Shown piece after piece: positions 23,841 to 33,311 of a DNA stretch of 64,000 nt. The stretch is taken from contig CAYTSA010000005.1 in assembly GCA_964440345.1 (NCBI GenBank), positions 1 to 64,000 on the forward strand, given 5' to 3'. The stretch's first letter is position 1; each line of letters begins with the position of its first letter. Origin of the DNA: CAYTSA01 sp964440345 (GTDB lineage: Bacteria > Desulfobacterota > Desulfovibrionia > Desulfovibrionales > Desulfovibrionaceae). The translations under genes and the position numbers were made by a program. The notes below the pieces were generated by a model, which saw only the letters and a list, made by a program, of their open reading frames with translations, searched no databases and was not told where the DNA came from.

Positions 23841-26800
23841 CTACAGCTGCGGGGCTTGGTACTGGTCGGCGTCCTGTTCAAGCTGGAAGGACTTCAGCTC
23901 CCGGGCGGCCATGCGGCCGTAGAGCGTGCCCGGGTCGTCTGCGGAGAGTTTTTCCAGGATGGACCGCCACTGGTCGATGTTGGCGGCTTTTTTGTGCAGC
24001 TGGGCAATGCGGTACTGCAGCGCGGGCCACTCCACGCTGTTTTCGTCCACCAGGTTGGCGTATTCTTCCGACCATTTGAGGGCCTCCAGAATGCGGCCTG
24101 AGGTTTCGGCCACCTCCATGAGCAAACTGAGCAGGTCCTTGACCTTGTTCTCATGCCCGCCCAGGGCCAGAAACGTGGATAAACTGTCCTGGGCGTGGTC
24201 GTAGGCTTCCTTGAACTGCTCGTTGCGGCGGTCGTCTATGGCCAAAAAGTACTGGGCGTTGGCTTTTTGCAGGTCGGTAATGGCCGGGTTCTGCACCAGC
24301 TCTTCCCACAGCGGCCGGGCCTCTTCCGGCTTGTTCAGGTTCTCCAGGGCCAGCCCCCGGGTATACGTGAACTCCACTTCCATTGCGTCGGACAGCTCCC
24401 ACAGCTCCACCCGCTGGACCAGGTCGTCCACGCGGTCCCAGGCGCCGTTTTCCAGCAGTATGGACAAGGCCAGCTGCAGGGCCATTTCCGAATACTGGGG
24501 CATGGCCTGGTCCTGGAAGAAGGGGTCAACCATGGCCAGGGCCTCGTCAGGATTGCCTGTTTTCCAGTAGCTCAAGGCCAGCGCCACCCGCGAGGACGGG
24601 GGTATGCCTTCCTCCTCGGCTTGCAGCACCGGAAAGTCCTTCCACAAGTCCACGATGCGCTGGTAGTTCTCTTCCTCCACATAGAGCTTCACCTGGTCCT
24701 CAAAGGCCTGCAAAGCCACGTCCCGGGCCTGGCCGGCCAGCTCAGAGCGGGGAAACGTGTCCACGAAATGGTCGACGGCCGCCAAGGTCTCCCGGTAGCG
24801 CTTGTTGAACAGTTCCCACATGGCCAGCTTCAGCTGCGCAAGCGGGGCCAGCGGACTGTCCGGATGCTCAGTTACTATACGCGAGTACACCTCGGCCGGC
24901 CGCAATGTGAACGGCTTATCAAACACCGAGAACATTTCGCTGATAGACGGTTCGTCATAGATGCCCTCTTCGGCCAGGCGCATCTGGGCGATCAGGCCCC
25001 CTTCCTTATCCGGATACCGGTCGGCTGCCTTTTCATACACTTCCCGAGCGGCTTGTTTCTTGCCGTTTCGGTTGTAGATGTCGCCCAACCGGGCCAGCAC
25101 CAGGTCCACATCCTCGCCTTCGGGGTCTATGTTGTAGAGCGTCCAGTAGTTTATCCGGGCCTTGTCGTAGTTGCCCAGCTTGTAAGACACGTCGCCAGCC
25201 AGCTTCAATAGCGGGGGAAACTGCACATAGTAGCGCGGCCAGCGTTTCTCAATATAGTCGATAATCTGGTAAGCCTGCTTGTCGTAGCCAAGTTTGTACA
25301 GCGATTGGGCCAGGCCTACCGACGCCTCCCGGACAAATTTCGAGTCCGGATACTCTTGCACCACATACTGGAACTGGTCGGCGGCCTCCTGATGCTGGTC
25401 GTTTTTATAGTAGTAGTCGCCCCAGTAGTAATAGGTGAGCGGCACATTGTCGTCATCAGGATACTTATCCTTGAGAATATTGAAAAAGGCCTCTGCCTCG
25501 CGGACGTTGCCCACCTTCAAGTTGATGAGCCCCAGCTTGAGCAGCACGGCCGGAACTTTGGGTGATTCGAGGTTATAGTTCATCGCCTCCATGTAGGCGT
25601 CTGAAATTTCGCTGTATTTCTCGCGTATGTCGTCCCTGTGCAATGTATAGAGCAAATCCGCCAGATTGTGCAGCACCTCTTCGCGCAGCTCCGGGTCCAG
25701 CCGGGTGTCGTATTTCAGCTTCTGGAATTGCTCTTTGGCCAAGTCGTAGTCTTTATTTACGTAGGCTATCTGAGCCATGTCAAACAACTCTTCCGCTGTG
25801 GGCGGAGGCGGTTCCCCGTCTTCCGTTTGCTGTACAGGAGACCCCTCGGCCATACTCTCTTCCACCTCTTCCAGAAATACTTCTTCCTCCAGCGAAGCGT
25901 TATCCTCTTCCTGAACCCGTTCGCCCTGGGCCATATCCTCTGGTAAAACGCCCTCCCCAGCGTTCAGCTCTGCTTCCGCCGTTTCTTCCCCGTCCGGAAA
26001 GGGAAACGGTTCAGGTCCGACAGCGACCTGGTCGGCCGCCACCTTTCCAGAAACAACCGAGCCGCCTGCGGTTTTGTCTTCAGCCGCCGCTTCGGGGGCC
26101 GCCGCTTCGGGGGCAATTGCAGTGCTGTCTTGGGCTGACGCGGCTGCGCCAGGGGTTGAAAGCACCGCGGTGGACTGGCCGGGCGGCGCCATTTGCGCAC
26201 GCAGTTCATTGGGTTCCTGGCCAACAGTTTCTTGCCGGGCAAGCGGTCTATTCGCCCCTTCACCAGCCATGCCGGGCGTTGCAGCCAGGTCCTGCGCCGC
26301 CGGCTGAGCCGGAGCAACGTTCGCTGTCTGGCCGCCCGGGGACGGGCCGGGCCTTACGGCGCCGCTGACCACTTTGCCGGCAACGCTGCCGGCCCCGGCT
26401 GCAGTTTGCGGCTGCGGCGCGGGCTCTGTGTCAGGCTCTACCAAAGGCAACGGCGCGTCTCGCTGCGGAGAGGCCATTTCCACTTCGTCATAGTTGGCTT
26501 TGCGAATCTGACCGCGGAAGGCGTTAGGAGAGAGCCTCTCTAATTGGGGCGAAGGTTCAGTCTGGTCTTGAAGCCCTGGCTCCCGTTCCCTGGCAGACGC
26601 TGCAGACTGCTCTGGCGCCTCCTGCCTGGCTTGGGCGGTTTCGGGCTTTGCCGCGGGTTCAGTCTCTTGTTCGGGGGCAGGCTCTTCTGCAGCAGCTGTT
26701 TCTGGTTGCGGCTGCGGCGCGGGAGCATTTTCGGGCGCGGGTTGCGGCTGCGGATCGGCCGGCTGGGTCTCCAGGTTTTCCTGAGGTCGCCAGCGAGCGC

Positions 26801-27218
26801 CCAGAGGGTCTTGAAACAGGTCCAGGGCCACCACAGCGCCGTCCCCGTCGGGGTAATGGATGTAGCCAAAAGCGTCAGTGGTCAGCTGAATTTCCAGCCC
26901 CTGTGGCGTGGCTGTCACGGATTCGACAAGGGCCGCGTTATCCGGCGCTATGGCCGGCGGCTGGCCGTAGTTTTCCCAGTACCCTGGGGGCAGTTGCAAG
27001 CGCAAAGTCGTCCGGCCAGTGCGCTGGAGTTGATAGCCGGGAATTTCTTCCTGAAACTGCAGGGTGATGCGTTCATTTCCAGTATTCTGCCGCCATTGAT
27101 ACTCCAGCCCCTGCGCTACGCGGGGCTGGCTGCACAGGAGTATGGCAAGGCAAAGGGACCAGGCTGTCCTGGCGCTGGCAAGCTGAACCACTCGTAATAC
27201 CATGCAATTTACATGCAA
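23841..27218 (-). CDS. Large exported TPR protein with N-terminal AMIN-like domain
   Basis: 1125 residues. A signal peptide (about 1-37) is followed by a beta-rich domain of roughly 110 residues (YQWRQNTGNERITLQF, RTTLRLQLPPGYW) resembling AMIN domains that bind peptidoglycan or secretins. A long linker of about 300 residues rich in Pro, Gln, Ala and Glu follows, then an acidic stretch and at least a dozen TPR-like helical pairs from about 470 to the end (FDMAQIAYVNKDYDLAKEQF, YYYWGDYYYKNDQHQEAADQF). It is probably a periplasmic scaffold. The next gene upstream on the same strand is a sigma-54 activator and then a flagellar rod-type gene, so a motility or envelope role is possible. Stop TAG. 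Confidence 0.82.
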   Translation of the reverse strand: MHVNCMVLRVVQLASARTAWSLCLAILLCSQPRVAQGLEYQWRQNTGNERITLQFQEEIPGYQLQRTGRTTLRLQLPPGYWENYGQPPAIAPDNAALVESVTATPQGLEIQLTTDAFGYIHYPDGDGAVVALDLFQDPLGARWRPQENLETQPADPQPQPAPENAPAPQPQPETAAAEEPAPEQETEPAAKPETAQARQEAPEQSAASAREREPGLQDQTEPSPQLERLSPNAFRGQIRKANYDEVEMASPQRDAPLPLVEPDTEPAPQPQTAAGAGSVAGKVVSGAVRPGPSPGGQTANVAPAQPAAQDLAATPGMAGEGANRPLARQETVGQEPNELRAQMAPPGQSTAVLSTPGAAASAQDSTAIAPEAAAPEAAAEDKTAGGSVVSGKVAADQVAVGPEPFPFPDGEETAEAELNAGEGVLPEDMAQGERVQEEDNASLEEEVFLEEVEESMAEGSPVQQTEDGEPPPPTAEELFDMAQIAYVNKDYDLAKEQFQKLKYDTRLDPELREEVLHNLADLLYTLHRDDIREKYSEISDAYMEAMNYNLESPKVPAVLLKLGLINLKVGNVREAEAFFNILKDKYPDDDNVPLTYYYWGDYYYKNDQHQEAADQFQYVVQEYPDSKFVREASVGLAQSLYKLGYDKQAYQIIDYIEKRWPRYYVQFPPLLKLAGDVSYKLGNYDKARINYWTLYNIDPEGEDVDLVLARLGDIYNRNGKKQAAREVYEKAADRYPDKEGGLIAQMRLAEEGIYDEPSISEMFSVFDKPFTLRPAEVYSRIVTEHPDSPLAPLAQLKLAMWELFNKRYRETLAAVDHFVDTFPRSELAGQARDVALQAFEDQVKLYVEEENYQRIVDLWKDFPVLQAEEEGIPPSSRVALALSYWKTGNPDEALAMVDPFFQDQAMPQYSEMALQLALSILLENGAWDRVDDLVQRVELWELSDAMEVEFTYTRGLALENLNKPEEARPLWEELVQNPAITDLQKANAQYFLAIDDRRNEQFKEAYDHAQDSLSTFLALGGHENKVKDLLSLLMEVAETSGRILEALKWSEEYANLVDENSVEWPALQYRIAQLHKKAANIDQWRSILEKLSADDPGTLYGRMAARELKSFQLEQDADQYQAPQL

Positions 27219-27310
27219 GCTGTCTCGCGGGGCCGGACCTGGAACAGATGGGAGAGCCTGAACGCTGCTGCATGGCGCGCATCCAGGACAGGTCCGCTTG
27301 CGTTGTGTTG

Positions 27311-28342
27311 CTACAGGTCCAGCTTCTTTTTCTTGAGCTTCTCTATAAGCGTGGTGCGTTTGACGCCCAGTATTTCTGCAGCCTGATTCTTCACCCCGGC
27401 TGCTGTTTCCATGGCGTCGCGGATGAGCCGTTCTTCCACCTCGTCCAGAAACTCCTTCAGACCCAGGTCGCGTTTCTGCAGGTCCTGCAGACTGGGCCAG
27501 GAAAACCCGCCCAGACTGGCAGGCGGAGCGGACTGCAACTCTGATTCCGGCAGCGGCGGAGGCTCCTCGCCCACCTCGCTCAGTATCTTCTCCGGCAAAT
27601 CATTGGGAGTGGCGGTGTTCTGGTCGCACAGAATAGTCAGCCGCTCCATGAAATTTTCCAGCTCGCGCACGTTCCCCGGCCACGAATACCCCATGAGGCA
27701 GCGCTTGGTGGCCTCGTCCAACTTCAGCTTGGCGCTGCACTGCTTTTCGCTGAATTGTTCCAGAAAATACTCAGACAGCAGCAAAATGTCGCTCCCGCGG
27801 TCCCGCAACGGCGGCAAATGCAGGGGAATGACGTTCAGCCGGTAATACAGGTCCTCGCGGAAGCGGCCGGCCTCGACCTCTTTTTCCAAATTCCTGTTGG
27901 TGGCCGCCACGATGCGCACGTCCACCTTTTTCACGGCCCCGCCGCCCACACGCTCTATCTCTTTTTCCTGCAGCACGCGCAAAATTTTCACCTGCAGGCT
28001 CAGGTCCATTTCACCTATCTCGTCCAGAAAAATGGACCCGCCGTCGGCCAGCTCGAACCGGCCGGCCCGGGACCGAATGGCGTGCGTGAAGGCGCCTTTC
28101 TCATGTCCGAAAAGCTCGGACTCCAATAATTCCTTGGGAATGGCGCCGCAGTTGATGGGCACAAAGGGCTTATCCCGGCGCAACGAATTGGCGTGCAACG
28201 CCCGCACCAGCAACTCCTTGCCGGTGCCGGACTCGCCGGTCACCAGCACAGTGCTTTCTGTGGGCGCCACCTTGGCCAATACTTTGAAGACCTGCTTCAA
28301 AGCCGGGCTTTCGCCGATAATGCCGCCGACTTTCAATTCCAT
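27311..28342 (-). CDS. Sigma-54-dependent transcriptional activator (no receiver domain)
   Basis: 343 residues. The AAA+ domain starts almost at the N-terminus: Walker A TGESGTGKE at 35-43, GAFTHA at 83-88 (the sigma-54 contact loop, normally GAFTGA), Walker B GGSIFLDEIGEM, and the sensor ATNRNLE. A C-terminal Fis-type helix-turn-helix ends the protein (NQAAEILGVKRTTLIEKLKKKKL). There is no receiver, GAF or PAS domain, so activity is probably set by expression or a partner protein. The neighbouring flagellar gene suggests a role in flagellar expression. It follows a 267-base AT-rich gap and precedes the TPR gene by 92 bases. Stop TAG. Confidence 0.92.
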   Translation of the reverse strand: MELKVGGIIGESPALKQVFKVLAKVAPTESTVLVTGESGTGKELLVRALHANSLRRDKPFVPINCGAIPKELLESELFGHEKGAFTHAIRSRAGRFELADGGSIFLDEIGEMDLSLQVKILRVLQEKEIERVGGGAVKKVDVRIVAATNRNLEKEVEAGRFREDLYYRLNVIPLHLPPLRDRGSDILLLSEYFLEQFSEKQCSAKLKLDEATKRCLMGYSWPGNVRELENFMERLTILCDQNTATPNDLPEKILSEVGEEPPPLPESELQSAPPASLGGFSWPSLQDLQKRDLGLKEFLDEVEERLIRDAMETAAGVKNQAAEILGVKRTTLIEKLKKKKLDL

Positions 28343-28576
28343 GAAGACTCCGGGCGTTTCGCAGGGCGGGGAAAGAGGGCGCCGCCGGATTGGCCCTCCA
28401 CCACCAAGTATACCCGATGTACGCTGTCAATGATATGACGCAAAGTCAAGTGAAAAATCTAAAAAATGTCTACAAAGCATGTTCGTGATTTTTTTTCCTG
28501 ACAAGAGCATGTTAGCATTGAAATAGTTAGATATTCATATGCATTTTTCTGAAACAATTATACATTGTTGCAGAAA

Positions 28577-28593
28577 CGCGTTGTCTCAACGCG
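28577..28593 (-). terminator. Short hairpin downstream of the flagellar rod-type gene
   Basis: cgcgttg and caacgcg flank a three-base loop, 16 bases after the stop codon of the minus-strand gene. No long U-run follows, so its strength as a terminator is uncertain. Confidence 0.35.
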
Positions 28594-28609
28594 AAAATGC
28601 GCTAACGAG

Positions 28610-28999
28610 CTACACCATCAAATCCAGCAGCGTGCCAGCAAGTTCATCCTGGGTCCGGATGGCCACGGCGTTGGCGGCGTAAGCGTTCTCAGTTTGCATC
28701 ATGGCGACTGTTTCGCGGATCATATCTGTGCCGGAGCCTTCCACAAACATAGGCATGTTGGCCGGCGGCGTATTCGCTGGAGAGCTGGGAGCCGGCCCGC
28801 CTGAGGCTGGAACAAACGGTCCCTGAATCGCCTCCTCCTGAATGGCGGAAATGCGGACCCCCTGTCCCCCTGGGCCGGTCTCAAGGTGGGTCCGGCTGGG
28901 GTTGAACCCTTGGGTGGAAACATTGGCTATGTTGTTGGCCGTCACCGCCATCTCAGTGCGCAGTGCGCTCAAGGCCTGAATGTTCGAGTCCGCGACCAT
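28610..28999 (-). CDS. Flagellar basal-body rod-type protein (FlgC/FlgG-like, short)
   Basis: 129 residues. The N-terminus SNIQALSALRTEMAVTANNIANVSTQGFNPSRT carries the ANNIANVSTxGF motif of flagellar rod and hook proteins. The C-terminal end (TDMIRETVAMMQTENAYAANAVAIRTQDELAGTLLDL) is the matching rod C-terminal helix. Between them is a Pro-rich linker instead of a D1 domain, so it is shorter than FlgC or FlgG and may be an accessory rod protein. AAGGA lies upstream of the ATG. It is isolated from other structural flagellar genes in this window. Stop TAG. Confidence 0.85.
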   Translation of the reverse strand: MVADSNIQALSALRTEMAVTANNIANVSTQGFNPSRTHLETGPGGQGVRISAIQEEAIQGPFVPASGGPAPSSPANTPPANMPMFVEGSGTDMIRETVAMMQTENAYAANAVAIRTQDELAGTLLDLMV

Positions 29000-29139
29000 G
29001 ACAGAATTCCTTTTCTTGTCTATCGACCGTTTTTTTGCTTTCTTTATATACTATAATTCACATTTACACCATGGCAACGAATTGCGGCCACAGTGCAGAG
29101 CGCGCCGCAGTGTATAGCGGCGGTTGCCGGAGCATATCA

Positions 29140-30015
29140 ATGAACACACCTCTCTTGTTGGGCGCGCATATGCCTATAGCCGGGGGCCTGCACAAGGCCG
29201 TGGAGCGCATTTGTTCCCTGGACGGAACCGCTATGCAGATATTCACCCGCAACCAGCGCCAGTGGAAAACGCCAGCGCTGCGGCCCGAGGATATTGACGC
29301 CTTTGCAGCCGCCAGAAAAAGGTGGGGAGACTGGCCCGTGGCTGCGCACGACTCTTACCTGGTGAATTTGGCTGGGCCGGACCCGGAAACCCAACGCAAA
29401 TCAGTAGCCGCCATGGCTATGGAGCTGCAGCGCTGTGAAGCGTTGGCCATTCCTTGGCTGGTCACCCACCCGGGAGCGCCCAAAGACGACGGGCCGGACA
29501 CAGGTTTGCGGCGCTACGCAGCCAACTTGGACGCCGCCGTGGAAGTATCCGGAACACAACACGTCTGCATACTGCTGGAGAACACGGCCGGCCAAGGCTC
29601 TGTGCTAGGACATTCATTCGAGCAGCTGGCCACAATACTGGAGAAATCAGCGTTTCCTGCACGGTTGGGAGTCTGTTTCGACACATGCCACGCCCACGCT
29701 GCAGGCTATGACCTCGCAGGCGAACAGGGCTACGATAACGTTTTTAAGCGCTTCGACGCTGTCATTGGCTTGGACCGGCTGTGCTTTTTCCACCTGAACG
29801 ACGCTAAGAACGAGCGCGGCTCCCGGGTGGACCGGCACGAGCACATAGGCCAAGGCGCCATTGGCGAACACTTTTTTGCCTGCCTCCTGCAGGACGCCCG
29901 GTTTGCGCAGGTCCCCAAAGTCATTGAAACGCCCAAGGGCAAGAACCTGGCCGAGGACGTTATGAACTTGGCGCTGCTGCGCAGGCTGGCCGGCAAAGCC
30001 GACCCTAGTCGTTGA
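29140..30015 (+). CDS. nfo: Deoxyribonuclease IV (endonuclease IV)
   Basis: 291 residues. Cleaves DNA at abasic sites using a trinuclear zinc centre. Visible metal-site motifs: GAHMPIAGGL near residue 8, the WLVTHPGAP block, LLENTAGQGS, FDTCHAHAAGYDL, HLNDAKNERGSRVDRHEHIGQG, and the terminal VIETPKGKN. All the residues expected for the zinc centre are present. The start at 29140 has GGAG seven bases upstream; earlier in-frame codons lie in non-conserved sequence. Its 3' end overlaps that of the dipeptidase on the other strand by 11 bases. Confidence 0.95.
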   Translation: MNTPLLLGAHMPIAGGLHKAVERICSLDGTAMQIFTRNQRQWKTPALRPEDIDAFAAARKRWGDWPVAAHDSYLVNLAGPDPETQRKSVAAMAMELQRCEALAIPWLVTHPGAPKDDGPDTGLRRYAANLDAAVEVSGTQHVCILLENTAGQGSVLGHSFEQLATILEKSAFPARLGVCFDTCHAHAAGYDLAGEQGYDNVFKRFDAVIGLDRLCFFHLNDAKNERGSRVDRHEHIGQGAIGEHFFACLLQDARFAQVPKVIETPKGKNLAEDVMNLALLRRLAGKADPSR

Positions 30016-31750
30016 CGTTCAGCGGCATGCTGTAGCTGGTCGGCCCCTGGGCGTAGTCTGTCCTGGCCAGCCAGCCGGCCGGGTAGCCCACCTCCCGCAC
30101 AGCCTGCTTCGTGTTCACATACCCGTCGGAATACTTGGCGAACAGCGTGAACTGCAAATCCTTCCAGGCGCGCAGCACGCTTTCCGCCCTTTGGACGCCA
30201 AAGGCCGTCACCAGTTCCTGGGCCTTGTCAGGGCTTTTGCCTTGCAGCTCGGCGTCCAGAGCAGCCATGGCCTGGAAGGACTCTGCTTCCAGCTTCTGCT
30301 GCAGCGGTATGATGTCCGCCTGGGCCATACGCTGAAAGTTCAGCCGGGACCAGTTCTGCACCACGTCAAACGTCCACTAGGCCGAGTCCGGGTCGTATTC
30401 CTTGGCTGAGCCGGTCTGGTAGCTTTGCGGCAGCGCCGCGGCCTGGGCAAAAAAGGGCGTGAAGCAGGTGGTGTAGGAAACGTCCGGGCCAAACCAGACC
30501 AGAGCCCGGGCGGCTTCCGGAATGTCCGGCGACTGGGGCCGCAGCTGGTTCACAAAGGTATAGCCCTGGTAGAACACGGATATGGCCCGCTCCCAAGCGC
30601 CGTACATTTTCTGGCCGTCGCCCTTGTCGTTCTGGGGACCGTCGTATGGGCCAACAAACCGATGCGGGTCGCCGTAGGGGCCGGCGGCTGTACCTTGGGT
30701 CAAGTCAAAAGACGTGCCCTCGTAGTGGTCCCGGTACAAGGCGAACACATCGCGCACGGTCAGTTTTTCTTTGGGAGGCGCGGAAAAGGGGTAGGCGCGG
30801 GTGTAACCGTCCTGCACCCAGGGGGAAAGGGCCAGGTCCGGGTTCACCCGGTCCAGCACGCGCCACACCCGGCGCAGGGAGTAGTACGGGTGGTTGTATT
30901 CCCCCGGGCTCACGGCGCGCAGCCAATCCAGGGTCCCCACGCCGCCATGCTTGGCGTACCAGGGGAAAAGGTGTTCAGAATAGAGAAAGTTGTCTGGGTC
31001 GTCCCGAACCACGTCCCGGATGCGGAACTCGTTTGCGGCGACAAACACGTGGTTGTCGGGCACGCGCTGGGCCACCCAGGCGGAATGATGCTCGTCGTCT
31101 TCCAGGGGGCACATTTCAAAGACCCAGGCCTCGTCTCCGTCGGCCACCAGCAATGTTTCGCCTGTGCTGTACAGGCCATACGCGTCAATAAGCCCGCCCA
31201 TCAGCTTCACGGCCTCGCGGGCGGTGGCGCAGTTTTCCAGGGCTATGCGCGAAAGCTCTGCGCTGTAGAAAATGCGCACCGGCTTGCCCGGTGCAGGATT
31301 CGGGACCGCCTCAGGCTCGAAATTGGCCGCGTTGGTGCACTCGCCGAACATCAACCCGGCTTCGTTGATAATGCCGTAGTTGCCGTCAAAATAGGCGTAG
31401 GACCGGTCAGTGACCCGGCCAAGAATATCCCATATGACTTGGAATGGCAGTTCGTATAGCGGCTCAGTAGGTTCATGGCCGGGCAGCATGTAGCCGGGTC
31501 CTCTGTCTTCTGTCACGATGCGGGGATACACAATGTTGTCGCCGTACACCCTGCGCAGGCCCTGCTGCAGCCGGGAAGGCACGCGGATGATGCGCTGGTC
31601 GCCCAATTCGTCGTCGTCGGAATGGGCCACCAGCATGGAGCCGTCCACTGTGGCGGATTTAGTGACAATCATGGTGGTGCAGGCCAAAGACGGCGCTGCC
31701 AGCAAAAGGAGGAAAAAGACCAGAGACAGAACGCGGGCGGTGCGGGACAT
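30005..31750 (-). CDS. Secreted C69-family (PepD-like) dipeptidase with in-frame TAG
   Basis: The gene would encode 581 residues from ATG 31750 (AAGGAG seven bases upstream). A signal peptide ends LAAPSLA, exposing CTTMIVTKSATVDGSM: the cysteine is the N-terminal nucleophile of peptidase C69/U34. The frame is interrupted at codon 458 by TAG (30377-30379), between YDPDSA and WTFDVVQNWS. The family sequence at this place usually reads DSAWW.F, so TAG stands where TGG is expected. Downstream codons continue the family in the same frame to a TAG stop at 30005. Either a nonsense mutation, a sequencing error, suppression or recoding explains it. Truncation would remove the last 124 residues. Confidence 0.8.
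30377..30379 (-). other. In-frame amber codon in the dipeptidase gene
   Basis: TAG at codon 458 of an otherwise continuous C69 dipeptidase. A single G-to-A change from TGG would create it. See the separate findings. Confidence 0.85.
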
Positions 31751-31902
31751 GTGGGACTCCTTACGTTCGAAGGATGAAGGCGCATACAGCAACTATTCCA
31801 GACAACTTGCTTTTTCAATCTTCTAATCCTATACCAGTCACTCAAGGCCCCGACAACTGGACACGCCCAACCGTTTTCTACGCTTACATTGCGGAGGCCC
31901 GC

Positions 31903-33282
31903 ATGCAGCCACTCTCCCTTCCCGTCAACACCACGCTGTTCGAGCTTTTCAAAACCGGGCCCGGCCCCAGCAGCTCCCACACCATAGGCCCCATGCGCAT
32001 GGGCCTGGATTTTCTGCAACTGGCCAAAGAAACGCCAGCCGACACCTTGAAAAGGGCGCAAAAGGCCGAAGTCCGGCTCTTCGGCTCCCTCTCCGCCACG
32101 GGCGAGGGCCACGGAACCCACCGGGCGGTGCTGGCCGGGCTGCTGGGCCAGGCGCCGGATACATGCCCGCCGGATTTTCTGGACACCCTGTTCCAACCCG
32201 AAGGCCAGCGGCCGGACATGTCCATGGACCTGGGCGCAGTATCCCTGCCGCTGTCCATGGACACAGTCCTTTTTGACGCCGTGCAGCACGACCGGCCGCA
32301 TCCGAACACACTGGTCATCCGGCTCCTTGGTGCTGACGGACCAGTGCTGGAGCGCGAATACTACTCCGTGGGCGGCGGCTTCATCAGTTGGAAAGGCCGA
32401 AAGGAGCCGGAACGGGGGAAACCGGCCCATCCGTTTTCCACTGCGCTGGAAGCGGAGCAACTGGCCGTGGACAAAAAACTTCCCGTGGGCCGTTTGGTCC
32501 TGGACAACGAAATGTCCATTACCGGTGCAAGCCAGGACGAGGTTTTTGCCGGCCTGGACCGGGTCATGGAAGTCATGGACCAGGCTGTGGAGCGCGGCCT
32601 GGCGGCCCAGGGCGCCCTGCCCGGGCCCATAGGGCTGCACCGCAAGGCGTGGGAGCTGCACCAGCGTTACCACTCCGCCCGGGAAGGCGAAGGCCGGCTG
32701 CTGCTGGCTTTGAACGCCTACGCTTTTGCCGCCGCCGAAGAGAACGCGGCCGGGCACACCATAGTCACTGCGCCCACAGCCGGTTCGGCTGGGGTGCTGC
32801 CGGCGGTGCTGCGGGTTCTGCGCCAGCACGTAGGCGTGGCGCACGACGCCCTGCGCCGCGGCATGCTGGCTGCGGCGTTTGTAGGCTATCTGTGCAAGCA
32901 CAACGCGTCCATATCCGGCGCCGAGGTCGGCTGCCAGGGCGAAGTCGGCGTTGCCTCGTCCATGGCTGCGGCGCTCATGGCGCACGCTTTTGGCTACGAC
33001 TTCGCCGTGGTCCGCAACGCTGCGGAAATCGCCCTGGAGCATCACCTGGGCCTGACCTGCGACCCGGTCCGCGGCTACGTGCAGATTCCCTGCATAGAGC
33101 GCAACGCCATGGGCGCGGTCAAGGCGTATAACGCCTTTCTCATCGCCTCGTCGCAGCTGCCGGCTTCCAACGTGGTAGGCCTGGACAAGGCCATAGCGGC
33201 CATGGCCGAGACCGGCCGGGACATGAGCCCATTGTACAAGGAAACTGCAGGCGGCGGCCTGGCCACGGCGTTCACACCCTGA
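31903..33282 (+). CDS. sdaA: L-serine dehydratase (iron-sulfur, single chain)
   Basis: 459 residues. Deaminates L-serine to pyruvate and ammonia with a 4Fe-4S cluster. The N-terminal beta domain begins LFKTGPGPSSSHTIGPMRMG, and the alpha domain carries VTAPTAGSAGVLPAVL, SGAEVGCQGEVGVASSMAAA, LTCDPVRGYVQIPCIERN, whose three cysteines hold the cluster. The start at 31903 has GGAGG just upstream. An amino acid permease follows after 29 bases, suggesting uptake and breakdown of amino acids as carbon and energy source. The C69 dipeptidase is divergent from it. Confidence 0.95.
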   Translation: MQPLSLPVNTTLFELFKTGPGPSSSHTIGPMRMGLDFLQLAKETPADTLKRAQKAEVRLFGSLSATGEGHGTHRAVLAGLLGQAPDTCPPDFLDTLFQPEGQRPDMSMDLGAVSLPLSMDTVLFDAVQHDRPHPNTLVIRLLGADGPVLEREYYSVGGGFISWKGRKEPERGKPAHPFSTALEAEQLAVDKKLPVGRLVLDNEMSITGASQDEVFAGLDRVMEVMDQAVERGLAAQGALPGPIGLHRKAWELHQRYHSAREGEGRLLLALNAYAFAAAEENAAGHTIVTAPTAGSAGVLPAVLRVLRQHVGVAHDALRRGMLAAAFVGYLCKHNASISGAEVGCQGEVGVASSMAAALMAHAFGYDFAVVRNAAEIALEHHLGLTCDPVRGYVQIPCIERNAMGAVKAYNAFLIASSQLPASNVVGLDKAIAAMAETGRDMSPLYKETAGGGLATAFTP

Positions 33283-33311
33283 CCGGCGCTTACCGCTGCA
33301 AGGAGGCATGT

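Noticed and set aside
31669..33309. 546-codon minus-strand frame opposite L-serine dehydratase
   Set aside because: Antisense image of sdaA; its C-terminal end reads the dipeptidase leader in the wrong frame.
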